Origin: an uncultured Allomuricauda sp.
GTDB taxonomy: Bacteria > Bacteroidota > Bacteroidia > Flavobacteriales > Flavobacteriaceae
Length of the DNA: 64,000 bases
Direction: 5' to 3'
Assembly: GCF_947499585.1 (NCBI RefSeq)
Contig: NZ_CANMOO010000001.1
Location: forward strand, 434,001 to 498,000
Part shown: positions 63,756-64,000 of the stretch, one piece after another
Layout: each line of letters begins with the position of its first letter
Position numbering within the stretch: position 1 is the stretch's first letter
The notes under the pieces: model-generated
What the model was told of the DNA's origin: nothing
Database searches by the model: none
Seen by the model: only the letters and a program-made list of their open reading frames with translations
Translations under genes and position numbers: made by a program

Positions 63756-64000
63756 TCAATTTGATTCTAGTGTTAGCATCTGTACTTCACTTTCATTTCC
63801 GTAGGAATCAATAATGGTAACTCCAATGCCATTTTTTGATTGCTTTTTTGTCAACTGCAGCTGATTACAGACAGAATTTTGACTAACGGAAAGATAACTC
63901 TTTCTTATGAGCAGTTTTTGGCCTGGAGTTTTCTTATTTAAAGCATAATAGTGAAGAAATCTTGGAATACTGTCCGAATGGGAAACACAAATGTCCACAT
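63756..64000 (-). CDS. C-terminal fragment, possibly a family 10-like glycosyl hydrolase
   Basis: The frame is open from the window edge to a TGA at 63756; about 81 codons are seen. The visible end (KLLIRKSYLSVSQ ... GIGVTIIDSYGNESEVQML) has the strand pattern of a fibronectin-III-like tail, like the C-terminus of the GHL10 (DUF187) glycosyl hydrolases of Bacteroidota. The identification is a guess; no catalytic region is visible. It lies 2 nt upstream of the GNAT ATG, so it is the first visible gene of the cluster. Confidence 0.5.
   Translation of the reverse strand, partial: VDICVSHSDSIPRFLHYYALNKKTPGQKLLIRKSYLSVSQNSVCNQLQLTKKQSKNGIGVTIIDSYGNESEVQMLTLESN

Noticed and set aside
1-64000. Prophage, insertion sequence, CRISPR, defence island or biosynthetic cluster
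   Set aside because: No transposase, integrase, Cas, restriction, toxin or modular synthase genes are present, no spaced repeats, and gene order is typical of flavobacterial core genome.

Overview
The window reads as a chromosomal segment of a marine-type Flavobacteriaceae bacterium (Bacteroidota). Supporting signs are the gliding lipoprotein GldI, a TonB receptor with a carboxypeptidase-regulatory-like domain, Bacteroidota-restricted families (DUF349, DUF3810, DUF5683, DUF6122, WbqC), a large multi-spanning signal peptidase I, AT-rich DNA, an almost complete absence of Shine-Dalgarno sequences, and promoters of the Bacteroidota type (TTG, about 19 nt, TAnnTTTG). It is dense, ordinary core genome. 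I saw no prophage, insertion sequence, CRISPR array, tRNA or rRNA, and nothing that can honestly be called a new defence or mobile system.

Layout. 1-6.2 kb: a truncated lipoprotein gene, a cysteine desulfurase, a secreted protein of unknown function, a TonB receptor and an M23 peptidase. 6.3-9.3 kb: a ZapB-like coiled-coil protein, ZapA, a 6S RNA, RNase Y and a CBS protein. 9.3-15.7 kb: a DUF349 protein, AroE, two tandem DUF368 (polyprenyl-phosphate translocase family) proteins and a TPR protein. 15.8-24.9 kb: a class III aminotransferase, an OstA/LptA-like protein, PurA, a Fur-family regulator, a Rel/SpoT enzyme, an M48 protease and a SpoU/TrmH RNA methyltransferase. 24.9-34 kb: a lipoprotein, two amidohydrolase-superfamily proteins, a DUF3810 putative metalloprotease, a cyclophilin-FKBP fusion, GldI and NrnA. 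34-43.4 kb: Ndk, a GNAT enzyme, a DciA-like protein, RecF, a TPR protein, lumazine synthase, MutL, two rhomboids and an EEP-family protein. 43.4-49.1 kb: ParA, ParB, a DUF5683 protein, DapB, LepB, a WbqC protein and a DUF6122 protein in one run. 49.3-57.3 kb: methylmalonyl-CoA mutase (two subunits), an FtsB-like protein and uridine kinase, divergent from a three-subunit biotin-dependent carboxylase; together carboxylase and mutase would take propionyl-CoA to succinyl-CoA, although no epimerase gene is in the window. 57.4-64 kb: a Bcr/CflA-type exporter and a peptidoglycan-recycling run (AnmK, methyltransferase, cytoplasmic NagZ-like GH3, AmpG-like permease, GNAT and a truncated upstream gene).

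The points most worth a second look are: the 6S RNA with its closing helix between zapA and rny; two related palindromic repeat-like sequences read in frame inside both methylmalonyl-CoA mutase genes; several genes whose -7 box sits 4-5 nt from the start codon and may be leaderless; a MutL without its endonuclease motifs; amidohydrolase-fold proteins that have lost the HxH metal motif beside one that keeps it; and tandem DUF368 genes. All functions are read from motifs and remembered family knowledge; no database search was run.
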